A stretch of DNA of 64,000 bases from SIG603 sp964369225 (GTDB lineage: Bacteria > Bacillota > Clostridia > Oscillospirales > Acutalibacteraceae): the NCBI GenBank assembly GCA_964369225.1, contig CAYJER010000007.1:1-64000 (forward strand), given 5' to 3'. Positions within the stretch are counted from its first letter, which is position 1; the number at the start of each line of letters is the position of its first letter. The notes beneath the pieces were generated by a model. It ran no database searches and was not told the origin of the DNA. It saw only the letters and a program-made list of their open reading frames with translations. A program made the translations under genes and the position numbers. Below are positions 17,136 through 25,379 of the stretch, in pieces.

Positions 17136-17330
17136 GCGAACCATAGGTTCACTGGTGTTTATTAGTAAATTTAGCCATGTAGGGGCGGATAATATCCGCC
17201 CGAAAAGTTGTTAATTCTGCTTAAAATTCATAGGCGGATGATATCCGCCCCTACATGGTTTTATTAAATTTAACAAAATTTTTTTAAATCATAAATTTAA
17301 TATGCACGGACGACCACAGGTCGCCCCTAC
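17136..17330. repeat. REPIN cluster upstream of trmK
   Basis: A full GGATAATATCC-core REPIN lies at 17179-17254. On its left is a degraded GCGAACC-type end (GGGCGAACCATAGGTTCAC) touching the trmK 5' region. On its right is a half REP with GCGACC core (CGACCACAGGTCGCCCCTAC, ending 17330). Confidence 0.78.
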
Positions 17331-17348
17331 ATTTTTATAAATTATTTA

Positions 17349-17380
17349 TAGCTATGTGTGCAACTTACCAGCCGAGGTTC
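17349..17380 (-). promoter_or_regulatory. 3' motif shared by pnp and gyrA transcripts
   Basis: On the minus strand, about 30 nt after the pnp stop, is a stretch matching GGYAAGTYGCACACMTAG, preceded by CTCGG that can close a hairpin. A very similar stretch follows gyrA at 20059-20087. Function unknown; possibly a transcript end or processing site. Confidence 0.4.
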
Positions 17381-17406
17381 TCTTTTGCCTCTCGGGGCAT
17401 CCCGAG

Positions 17407-19590
17407 TTATCTTCTGAAATCTCTTCTTTGGTTGTTGTCACGTCTTGGAGCTGGCTTTCTAGGACCATCTGCAATTGTGTTCTCTGGAATTGCACCCTCT
17501 AAATCGATTAGAGCATCACGACGGCTTAGGTTTAGCCTGCCCTTATCGTCAACCTCTAAAACCTTAACCTTAACAATGTCGCCAACGTTTACAACGTCTG
17601 TTACATTATCTACACGTCTTATATCTAGTCTTGAAACGTGAACTAATCCCTCTTTACCTGGAGCTATCTCAACGAATGCACCAAAGTCCATAATTCTAGT
17701 AACTTTACCATTATAGTAAGAACCAGCCTCTGGATCATTTGCAATTGTGTTAATTATATCTAAAGCTCTCTCGCAATTTGCCTTGCTTACACCTGAAACA
17801 TAGCAGTTACCCTCGTCATCGATGTCAACTTTAACGTCGCACTCAGCACAGATTTTTTGAATAACCTTGCCACCTGAACCGATAACTTCACGAATTTTCT
17901 CTGTTGGAACAGAAGTTGAAAGCATTTTAGGTGCGTACTCTGATAAATCTTCACGTGGCTTATCAATAGCTTTTAGCATAACTTCGTCTAATATATAATC
18001 TCTAGCCTCATGAGTTGTTGAAAGAGCTGTCTTAATCATTTCTGGTGTTAGACCTGAAATTTTAAGATCCATTTGAATAGCTGTGATACCATTTTTTGTA
18101 CCAGCAACCTTAAAGTCCATGTCGCCAAAGAAATCTTCTAAACCTTGAATGTCAATCATAGTCATCCATCTGTCGTCCTCTGTGATAAGACCGCAAGAAA
18201 TACCTGCAACTGGTGATTTAATTGGAACACCGGCAGCCATAAGCGCAAGTGTAGAACCACAGATAGAACCTTGAGAAGTTGAACCATTTGAAGATAAAAC
18301 CTCTGAAACAAGTCTAATTGTGTATGGGAACTCTTTAATATCTGGAATAACTGGAACTAAAGCTCTCTCTGCTAATGCTCCGTGACCTACTTCACGTCTA
18401 CCAGGGCCTCTTGAAGGCTTAGCTTCTCCAACTGAATAAGATGGGAAATTGTAGTGGTGAATGTATCTCTTTGTTGCTTCTTCGTCGATACCGTCTAGCA
18501 TTTGCTCGTCTCTAGCTGAACCTAGTGTAGCAATTGTTAAAACTTGTGTTTGTCCTCTTGTGAACATACCTGAACCGTGAACACGAGGAATTAAGTCAAT
18601 TTGTGCATCTAGTGGACGAATTTCATCCATTCTTCTGCCGTCAACACGTTTTTGCTCGTCTAAAAGCCAACGTCTTACTACATATTTTTGAGTTTTGTAT
18701 AGGCACTCGTCAATTTTAGATGACTCACCCTCGTAAATCTCGTCGAATTTTGCGTGAACAGCCTCATAGATAGGCTTTAGTCTAACGTCTCTAACTAGTT
18801 TGTCGTCTGTATCAAGAGCTAGTTTAATGTCTTCAATTGCAAACTCTTTGATTGCATTGTACATTTCTTCGTTTGGCTCGTTTGATGGGTAAGAGAATTT
18901 CTCTTTTCCTATTTCTTCTTGCATCTTTTTGATGAAAGCAATAATTTTTTGGTTCTCTTCGTGACCAGCCATGATACCATCGTACATTACATCATCAGGA
19001 ACTTCATTAGCGCCAGCCTCTATCATAGCAACTCTATCTTCTGTTGAAGCAACAGTTACAGCCATTTGAGATACTGCTCTTTGCTCTAAAGTTGGGTTCA
19101 TAATGAATTTTCCGTCGATTAATCCAACAGAAACACCTGAAATAGGTCCATTCCATGGGATATCAGAGATTGAAAGTGCTATAGATGTACCAACCATTGC
19201 TGCAATTTCAGGTGAGCAATCTTGATCAACTGACATAACTGTACAAACTATTGAGCAGTCGTTTCTCATATCTTTTGGGAAAAGTGGTCTAATTGGTCTG
19301 TCTATCATACGGCAAACTAAAATTGCTTTATCTGTTGGTCTTCCTTCTCTTTTTAGGTAAGAGCCTGGAATTTTACCTACTGAATATAGTTTTTCCTCGA
19401 AATCAACTGATAAAGGGAAAAAATCTATTCCGTCTCTAGGTTTTGCAGAAGCTGTGATTGCAACATGAACTGTTGTCTCGCCGTATCTAACTAGGCATTG
19501 TCCGTTAGCTAGTTGAGCCATTTTACCTGTCTCTACTACTAGTGGTCTACCTGCGAACTCGGTTTCAAATACTTTAAAATTTTCAAACAT
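17407..19590 (-). CDS. pnp: polyribonucleotide nucleotidyltransferase (PNPase)
   Basis: A 3'-5' phosphorolytic exoribonuclease that degrades mRNA in the cytoplasm. It has 727 residues. Two RNase PH domains are joined by a helical linker. The second has GRREVGHGALAERAL and SSNGSTSQGS. They are followed by a KH domain (VIGSGGKVIQKI) and an S1 domain (GKVTRIMDFGAFVEI), and the tail is basic (RRDNNQRRDFRR). The start is set by AGGAAGGA 7 nt before an ATG encoding MFENFKVFE; an earlier in-frame ATG adds 22 non-conserved residues. Confidence 0.97.
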   Translation of the reverse strand: MFENFKVFETEFAGRPLVVETGKMAQLANGQCLVRYGETTVHVAITASAKPRDGIDFFPLSVDFEEKLYSVGKIPGSYLKREGRPTDKAILVCRMIDRPIRPLFPKDMRNDCSIVCTVMSVDQDCSPEIAAMVGTSIALSISDIPWNGPISGVSVGLIDGKFIMNPTLEQRAVSQMAVTVASTEDRVAMIEAGANEVPDDVMYDGIMAGHEENQKIIAFIKKMQEEIGKEKFSYPSNEPNEEMYNAIKEFAIEDIKLALDTDDKLVRDVRLKPIYEAVHAKFDEIYEGESSKIDECLYKTQKYVVRRWLLDEQKRVDGRRMDEIRPLDAQIDLIPRVHGSGMFTRGQTQVLTIATLGSARDEQMLDGIDEEATKRYIHHYNFPSYSVGEAKPSRGPGRREVGHGALAERALVPVIPDIKEFPYTIRLVSEVLSSNGSTSQGSICGSTLALMAAGVPIKSPVAGISCGLITEDDRWMTMIDIQGLEDFFGDMDFKVAGTKNGITAIQMDLKISGLTPEMIKTALSTTHEARDYILDEVMLKAIDKPREDLSEYAPKMLSTSVPTEKIREVIGSGGKVIQKICAECDVKVDIDDEGNCYVSGVSKANCERALDIINTIANDPEAGSYYNGKVTRIMDFGAFVEIAPGKEGLVHVSRLDIRRVDNVTDVVNVGDIVKVKVLEVDDKGRLNLSRRDALIDLEGAIPENTIADGPRKPAPRRDNNQRRDFRR

Positions 19591-19603
19591 CGTTTGTCCT
19601 TCC

Positions 19604-19617
19604 TGCCTTTTTAGGCA
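19604..19617 (-). promoter_or_regulatory. small hairpin before the pnp ribosome binding site
   Basis: TGCCT pairs with AGGCA around AAAA, directly before GGAAGGA. PNPase genes are self-regulated through their leader in other bacteria, but nothing here proves that. Confidence 0.35.
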
Positions 19618-19772
19618 AATACATTTTTTCATAACGACGTTTAACAATAAAACCAATCAAAGATTATTTAATTCGTTTCACTGCTAAACAGTCGTTGTTT
19701 TTTTAATTTTAACAGATATGGAAATAAATTACAATAGATTATTAAAATTTAACTTTAGGTACATAATTTATT

Positions 19773-19976
19773 GTAGGGGAGGATGTCTGCACAGATGTGC
19801 CTGTTAGCAAATTTAGCCATGTAGGGGCGAACCTATGTGTTCGCCCGAAAACTAGCAGTTTTTACTAAACCCACGGGCGAACACATAGGTTCGCCCCTAC
19901 ATTAATTTGTATGTTTAACGAATTAATTTTAAATTCAAAATCGTAATAAACACGTCTGCACTCAGACCCTACCCAA
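19773..19976. repeat. nested REPIN: GCGAACC core inside GAGGGTCTGCA-type ends
   Basis: The inner REPIN at 19821-19900 has arms GCGAACCTATGTGTTCGC and its complement. Outer ends are GTAGGGGAGGATGTCTGCAC...GTGCC on the left and CACGTCTGCACTCAGACCCTACCC on the right. It occupies most of the 497-bp pnp-gyrA gap. Confidence 0.8.
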
Positions 19977-20058
19977 CAAATAATCTTTAATGTTGATTAT
20001 ATTAACTACATTTATTTATGCGTAATTTTGACGCAGGCAATAAACTATAATATATTTC

Positions 20059-20087
20059 TAACTAGGTGTGCGACTTGCCTGTCGAGG
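20059..20087 (-). promoter_or_regulatory. 3' motif after gyrA, shared with pnp
   Basis: Minus strand: the gyrA stop TAG is the loop of a perfect hairpin GTCGAG-TAGC-CTCGAC, followed by AGGCAAGTCGCACACCTAG. It matches the motif after pnp at about 24 of 31 positions. Confidence 0.4.
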
Positions 20088-22562
20088 CTACTCGACTTCG
20101 CCTTCAATTTCTGTTATTTCTTCTGAATCGTCGTGTGGCGCTCTTGCTAATGTTACAAGCTTATTTCCATCTAAAATTCTCATAACCTTTACACCCTTGC
20201 TAGGTCTTGAACAAATTCTAATGGTTTTCGCCTCAATCCTAATTATAATTCCGTTGTCAGAAATTAAAATTATGTCGTCGTCTAGGCTTACTGCCCTAAT
20301 TGCTGCAACATCACCATATTTTTCTACATGGTAGTTTGTTAGACCCTTACCGCCTCTGTTCTGTATTCTGTAATCATCGGCACTTGAAAGTCTTCCAAAT
20401 CCTGTTTCAGAGACAGTTAATATATATTTGTCTTCGTCAGTGATACACATTCCGACAACTTCGTCATCTTCTGCCAAATTAAGCGCCTTAACACCTCTTG
20501 CAGTTCTTCCAAGTTCTCTTGCATCTGTCTCACTAAACTTGATAGCCATACCCTTTTTAGTTGCTACAAGAATATCTCTGCTACCGTCTGTTATGCTAAC
20601 CCATGCTAAAGTGTCATCATCGTCAAGGTCAACAGCTATAATTCCGCCTTTTCTTGCAGTGTTATAAACTGAAAGTCTTGTCCTCTTAATTATACCCTTT
20701 TTAGTAAGCATTACTAGGAATTTATCATCTGTAAATTCTGTAACTCTCTTCATAGAGGTAATTTTTTCATCGGCTGTAAGTGGCAACAAATTATTTACGT
20801 TTATTCCACGGCTATTTCTTGAACCCTCTGGAACTTCATAACACTTAAGCTTGTAAACTCTGCCTAAATTTGAGAAGAACATAACATAATCATGACTTCC
20901 TATAACAAAAATTTCTGTAGCTACATCTTCGTCACGTCTGTTCATTCCGCTGACACCACGACCACCACGTTTTTGTAGTTGGTATGTGTCCATTTTTTGA
21001 CGTTTTATATAACCAAAGTTTGTCATAGTCAAGACGCATTCCTCTACAGGAATTAGATCTTCTATGTCTACTTCTCCGCTAATTGCAGCGATTTCGGTTC
21101 TTCTATCATCACCAAATTTATCTTTAACTGCGTTAGCTTCATCCTTAATTATAGCCATTTTTCTGCCGTCACTAGCTAAAATGTCTAATAAATCGGCTAT
21201 TTTTAGCTTTAGTTCTTTTAATTCTTCTTCTAGTTTCTCTTTTTCAAGGCCTGTTAATTGTCCTAGTCTCATTTGAACTATTGCTTGAGCCTGAACATCA
21301 TCAAAATCAAACCTCTCCATTAATCGCTCTTTACCAACTGGTATTGACTTAGAGCTTCTTAATATCGAAATTACTTCGTCGATAAAATCAAGTGCTTTCA
21401 TTAACGCTTCTAAAATATGCGCTCTTTCTTTTGCCTTGGCTAAATCGAATTCTGTTCTTCTTCTGATAACCTCTGTTTGGAATTTAATGTACTCTCTTAA
21501 TATGTCGTGTAGGTTCAATAATTTTGGTTCGCCGTTTACTATGGCTATCAAAATTGCACCAAATGTTATTTGCATTTGAGTGTAGGCATAAAGTTTATTT
21601 AGCACAATTTGTGGTGCTGCATCTCTTTTTAATTCAATTGAGATGTGCATTCCGTTTCTGTCTGAGTGGTCATCTACACTATATATGCCCTCTATTCTCT
21701 TATCTTTTACTAAATCTGCTATACTCTCGATAAGTCTAGCCTTATTTACTTGATACGGAATTTCGGTTACAACTATTTTTACTCTGTTTTTTCCATCGTC
21801 AATAATTTCTGCCTTTGCCCTAAGAGTGATTTTACCTCTACCTGTTGAGTAAGCTGCTCTCATGCCAGCCTTACCCATAATTGTTCCACCAGTTGGGAAG
21901 TCAGGCCCCTTGATATGCTCCATAAGCTCATCAAGTGTAGCCTCTGGATTATCAATAAGTGTGCAAAGTCCGTCAACCACCTCACAAAGATTATGCGGTG
22001 GAATATTTGTAGCCATACCAACTGCAATACCTGTAGAGCCATTCACCAAAAGATTAGGGAAGTGACAAGGCAATGCAACAGGCTCTGTAAGTCTATCGTC
22101 ATAGTTTGGCTTAAAATCAACCGTGTTTTTGTTGATATCATCAAGCATTTTTACAGATAACTTATTCATTTTTGCCTCGGTATATCTGTAAGCCGCCGGT
22201 GGGTCACCATCAACAGAACCAAAGTTTCCGTGTCCGTCAACTAGCATATATCTCATTGAGAAATCTTGTGCAAGTCTTACAAGTGCGTCATAAACTGAGC
22301 TATCACCATGAGGATGATATCTACCCAAAACAGTACCTACAGTATCTGCACATTTTCTATAAGGTTTTTCAGGCCAAAGTGTATTCTCGTACATGGTGTA
22401 AAGAATACGTCTATGTACAGGTTTTAAGCCGTCTCTTACATCCGGCAAGGCTCTTTGAACTATAACTGACATGGAATAGTCTATAAAAGAGTCTTTCATC
22501 TCGTTTTTTAGCTCTATCGGAACTATATTTCCGGCGTTTAGCTCGTGAATTAATTCGTCCAT
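20088..22562 (-). CDS. gyrA: DNA gyrase subunit A
   Basis: Breaks and rejoins DNA for ATP-driven negative supercoiling, as an A2B2 complex with GyrB. It has 824 residues. The N-terminal QRALPDVRDGLKPVHRRI leads to the catalytic Tyr in RYTEAKM near residue 127. The C-terminal beta-pinwheel contains the GyrA box QKRGGRG, which separates gyrase from topoisomerase IV. The acidic tail (EEITEIEGEVE) is common in gyrase A. GGAGG precedes the ATG. It lies 21 nt after gyrB and is surely co-transcribed with it. Confidence 0.98.
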   Translation of the reverse strand: MDELIHELNAGNIVPIELKNEMKDSFIDYSMSVIVQRALPDVRDGLKPVHRRILYTMYENTLWPEKPYRKCADTVGTVLGRYHPHGDSSVYDALVRLAQDFSMRYMLVDGHGNFGSVDGDPPAAYRYTEAKMNKLSVKMLDDINKNTVDFKPNYDDRLTEPVALPCHFPNLLVNGSTGIAVGMATNIPPHNLCEVVDGLCTLIDNPEATLDELMEHIKGPDFPTGGTIMGKAGMRAAYSTGRGKITLRAKAEIIDDGKNRVKIVVTEIPYQVNKARLIESIADLVKDKRIEGIYSVDDHSDRNGMHISIELKRDAAPQIVLNKLYAYTQMQITFGAILIAIVNGEPKLLNLHDILREYIKFQTEVIRRRTEFDLAKAKERAHILEALMKALDFIDEVISILRSSKSIPVGKERLMERFDFDDVQAQAIVQMRLGQLTGLEKEKLEEELKELKLKIADLLDILASDGRKMAIIKDEANAVKDKFGDDRRTEIAAISGEVDIEDLIPVEECVLTMTNFGYIKRQKMDTYQLQKRGGRGVSGMNRRDEDVATEIFVIGSHDYVMFFSNLGRVYKLKCYEVPEGSRNSRGINVNNLLPLTADEKITSMKRVTEFTDDKFLVMLTKKGIIKRTRLSVYNTARKGGIIAVDLDDDDTLAWVSITDGSRDILVATKKGMAIKFSETDARELGRTARGVKALNLAEDDEVVGMCITDEDKYILTVSETGFGRLSSADDYRIQNRGGKGLTNYHVEKYGDVAAIRAVSLDDDIILISDNGIIIRIEAKTIRICSRPSKGVKVMRILDGNKLVTLARAPHDDSEEITEIEGEVE

Positions 22563-22583
22563 TTTTCCTCCAAATCAGTATAT

Positions 22584-24518
22584 TTATACATCCAAATTCT
22601 TAACATATTTTGCGTTTTTCTCTATAAATTCTCTTCTAGGCTCTACCTTGTCGCCCATAAGAATTGTCATAATTTGATCTGCCTCGGCGGCATCTTCAAC
22701 GTCAACACGTCTCATAGTTCTTCTTTCTGGGTCCATAGTTGTCTCCCAAAGTTGGTCCTTATCCATTTCACCCAAACCTTTGTAACGCTGAATTTCATAG
22801 CCTGTGCCTATCTCGCCCATTATTATATCTCTTTCCTCATCTGAGTAAGCATATCTATGCTTTTTACCCTTAGAAACTCTGTAAAGTGGTGGCTGTGCTA
22901 GGTATATATGCCCCTCTTCTACCAAAGGTTTCATAAATCTATAAAGGAATGTTAAAAGCAAAATTCTAATGTGTGATCCGTCAACGTCGGCATCCGCCAT
23001 AATTATTATTTTGCCATATCTTAGCTTTTCTAAGTCGAAATCCTCGCCTATTCCGCATCCTAATGCGGTTACAACAGGCATTAGCTTCTCATTTCCATAA
23101 ACTTTATCTAATCTTGCCTTTTCAACGTTTAGCATTTTACCCCAAAGTGGCAAGATAGCCTGAAATCTTCTGTCTCTACCATTCTTAGCAGAACCGCCCG
23201 CAGAGTCACCCTCAACTATATAAATTTCGGTCTCGTTTGCATCTTTTGACTGACAATCTGCAAGTTTACCAGGCAGTGAAGAACCCTCTAATGCTGATTT
23301 TCTTCTAACTAAATCTCTTGCTTTTTTAGCAGCTTCCCTAGCCCTTGAGGCAGCTAATGCCTTTTCAAAAATCATCTTTGCAATGCTAGGATTTTCTTCT
23401 AAAAATGTCATAAAGTGCTGATTTATTAAAGATGAAACTATTGTAGAAACTTCTGTATTACCGAGTTTCGCCTTGGTTTGCCCTTCAAATTGAGCCTCTT
23501 TAACCTTTACACTAATTACACAGGTTAAACCCTCTCGAACGTCTTCACCAGATAAATTTTTGTCGGCTTCTTTCAAAATATTATATTTTTTTGCATATTT
23601 ATTCATTACAGATGTAAGCGATCTCTTGAAACCATCTTCATGAGTACCACCGTCAACGGTATGAATGTTATTAGCAAACGATAATATTTGCTCGTTGTAG
23701 CTGTCTGTATATTGCAGAGCAATTTCTGCTGTTGCATCTTCGTTTTCGTCGTTTGAACTTAGGTGAATTATGCCCTCGTGAATTAATTCAGCAGATTTTT
23801 TTGTGTTTAAATACTCTACAAAGCTTGAAATTCCGCCCTCATAGCAATATGTATTCACAATTGGTTCATCAATTCTTAAGTCAGACAACTCAATATTTAC
23901 TCCAGCGTTAAGAAAAGCCTGTTCACGTAGTCTTTTTTCAAGTGTCTCATAATTATAATCTGTAGTTTCTTGGAAAATTGTCGGGTCAGCCTTGAATAAA
24001 ACTGTTGTTCCTGTAGGTCTGTCTGTTTCGCCCATATTTTGAAGATCTGATACTGCTTTTCCGCCGTCTTCAAAACGTTGATAATAAAGTTTTCCGTCAC
24101 TTACAACTTCAACCTCTAACCAACTTGACAAAGCATTAACAACAGACGCACCAACACCGTGAAGTCCGCCAGATACCTTGTATCCGCCACCGCCAAACTT
24201 ACCGCCTGCATGAAGAATTGTAAATACAACTGTAACCGCTGGAAGACCTGTTTTTTGTTGAATACCTACAGGAATACCTCTTCCGTTATCGCTTACTCTA
24301 ATTATATTATCTTGTAAAATATCTACTTTTATTTTATCACAATACCCAGCTAAAGCTTCATCTATTGCGTTGTCAACTATCTCATATACTAGATGATGTA
24401 GTCCTCTAGGACCTGTAGATCCTATATACATACCTGGTCTTTTTCTTACAGCTTCAAGACCTTCAAGAACCTGTATCTGATTTTCATCATAACTATTTTC
24501 AGTAATATTTGTCTCCAA
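22584..24518 (-). CDS. gyrB: DNA gyrase subunit B
   Basis: ATPase subunit of gyrase, 644 residues from the start I choose. GHKL motifs are EIVDNAIDEALAG, SDNGRGIPVGI and GGLHGVGASVVNALS. The TOPRIM domain has EGDSAGGSAK and DADVDGSHI. The C-terminus has QRYKGLGEMD. The reading frame is open 35 codons further upstream, through the leader element, but homology begins only at SYDENQIQVLEGLEAVRKRPGMYIG. A TTG at 24518, 5 nt after the hairpin TGACAAGGTCA and 8 nt after its AAGG, is the likely start. The same geometry is seen at dnaN. Confidence 0.97.
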   Translation of the reverse strand: METNITENSYDENQIQVLEGLEAVRKRPGMYIGSTGPRGLHHLVYEIVDNAIDEALAGYCDKIKVDILQDNIIRVSDNGRGIPVGIQQKTGLPAVTVVFTILHAGGKFGGGGYKVSGGLHGVGASVVNALSSWLEVEVVSDGKLYYQRFEDGGKAVSDLQNMGETDRPTGTTVLFKADPTIFQETTDYNYETLEKRLREQAFLNAGVNIELSDLRIDEPIVNTYCYEGGISSFVEYLNTKKSAELIHEGIIHLSSNDENEDATAEIALQYTDSYNEQILSFANNIHTVDGGTHEDGFKRSLTSVMNKYAKKYNILKEADKNLSGEDVREGLTCVISVKVKEAQFEGQTKAKLGNTEVSTIVSSLINQHFMTFLEENPSIAKMIFEKALAASRAREAAKKARDLVRRKSALEGSSLPGKLADCQSKDANETEIYIVEGDSAGGSAKNGRDRRFQAILPLWGKMLNVEKARLDKVYGNEKLMPVVTALGCGIGEDFDLEKLRYGKIIIMADADVDGSHIRILLLTFLYRFMKPLVEEGHIYLAQPPLYRVSKGKKHRYAYSDEERDIIMGEIGTGYEIQRYKGLGEMDKDQLWETTMDPERRTMRRVDVEDAAEADQIMTILMGDKVEPRREFIEKNAKYVKNLDV

Positions 24519-24523
24519 AATTA

Positions 24524-24655
24524 TGACCTTGTCATCTTTGCCGCACATACTACGGTAAAAATTCGGGTTTCTTCCCCGTGACATTCCTTTCACTTTTGTT
24601 TTTAGAAATTTGGACCTTGTCATTTTTGCCGTATTTAATACGTTAAATATGACAA
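24524..24655 (-). promoter_or_regulatory. gyrB leader: SD-hiding element, two tandem copies
   Basis: The proximal copy (24583-24524) has TGTCA, hairpin CGGG...CCCG, hairpin CCG...CGG flanked by T and A runs, and TGACAAGGTCA before the TTG start. A degenerate distal copy (24655-24612) keeps the closing stem TTGTCA/TGACAA, one hairpin (CGTAT...ATACG) and TGACAAGGTC, but has lost the CGGG/CCCG hairpin. The copies are 88 nt apart, the same period as at dnaN. Confidence 0.62.
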
Positions 24656-24680
24656 TCCTTTCTTTTTTATTAAATTACTA

Positions 24681-25088
24681 TTACTTATTTTGATTTAAAG
24701 GAACAAACTTTCCCATTTTCATTACCATCTCTGTTCCATCTTGGTCCACAAAGCGTCCATCAGCCGTTTTTCTTATCTTTTTTATTACTGGTTTTTTAAG
24801 ATAAACTAAAAATAAACTGACTACATAGAATACTGCAAATGGTATTAAAGCTTTTATTGTTGTCATAATGCTTACATTATTCCATACACTTATCTCAAAA
24901 AAGCTAATTAGTACAGACACAGCTATCGCCAGAACTGCTACAACATAAATCAAGGGTGAAAGATATATGTTTGAAATTCCTTTGCATCTAGGACACATAT
25001 ATTCTCCACGACTTTTCATAGACCAAATTCTTATTATATTTATACCTTTACCACAATATGGGCATTTTGTTAGGCCTATATACTTCAT
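24681..25088 (-). CDS. zinc-ribbon membrane protein of unknown function
   Basis: A 135-residue protein. Cysteines C9, C12, C32 and C35 form a four-Cys zinc ribbon. Two hydrophobic helices follow (about 46-66 and 80-97), then a basic stretch KKPVIKKIRK and a C-terminal tail. I do not recognise the family. It sits between remB and gyrB, a spot that is empty or variable in relatives, and reads in the same direction as the whole dnaA-gyrA block. AAGGAAAG precedes the ATG. Confidence 0.8.
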   Translation of the reverse strand: MKYIGLTKCPYCGKGINIIRIWSMKSRGEYMCPRCKGISNIYLSPLIYVVAVLAIAVSVLISFFEISVWNNVSIMTTIKALIPFAVFYVVSLFLVYLKKPVIKKIRKTADGRFVDQDGTEMVMKMGKFVPLNQNK

Positions 25089-25117
25089 AATATGACTTTC
25101 CTTTCAGGTTGAATTTG

Positions 25118-25378
25118 CTATATATTTTTTTGCTCTGTTTTTAATGAATTTATTCTCTTAGTTAGTGTTGACACTGATAACTGTGTTATGTACACATTTT
25201 CGGTGCAAACTACAAAAGATTTTGGTAATTCATACGATACATTAACTATTTTCTTATTTTTTTGTACATTTGCTAAATAATTTCTTGTGTGTTTTGAGAT
25301 TGTAGTGTTGTCTAAGTCGAACATTGCTACAATTTCTGAGGTTTTTATAACCGTCTCCGCCCCTAAATGTAGATACAT
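25118..25378 (-). CDS. remB: RemB-like DUF370 protein
   Basis: An 86-residue DUF370 protein. The N-terminal MYLHLGAETVIKTSEIVAMF is the family signature. RemA and RemB of Bacillus subtilis regulate matrix genes as DNA-binding proteins, and remB (yaaB) lies between recF and gyrB there, exactly the place of this gene. Whether it does the same in this organism is inference. It starts one base after recF ends. Confidence 0.9.
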   Translation of the reverse strand: MYLHLGAETVIKTSEIVAMFDLDNTTISKHTRNYLANVQKNKKIVNVSYELPKSFVVCTENVYITQLSVSTLTKRINSLKTEQKNI

Positions 25379-25379
25379 T

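Noticed and set aside
17349..17365. Group II intron 5' end (GTGTGCAAC / GTGTGCGAC)
   Set aside because: No intron domain V, reverse transcriptase or length follows.
24519..24623. N-terminal extension of GyrB
   Set aside because: It is translated leader element; homology begins just after the TTG at 24518.
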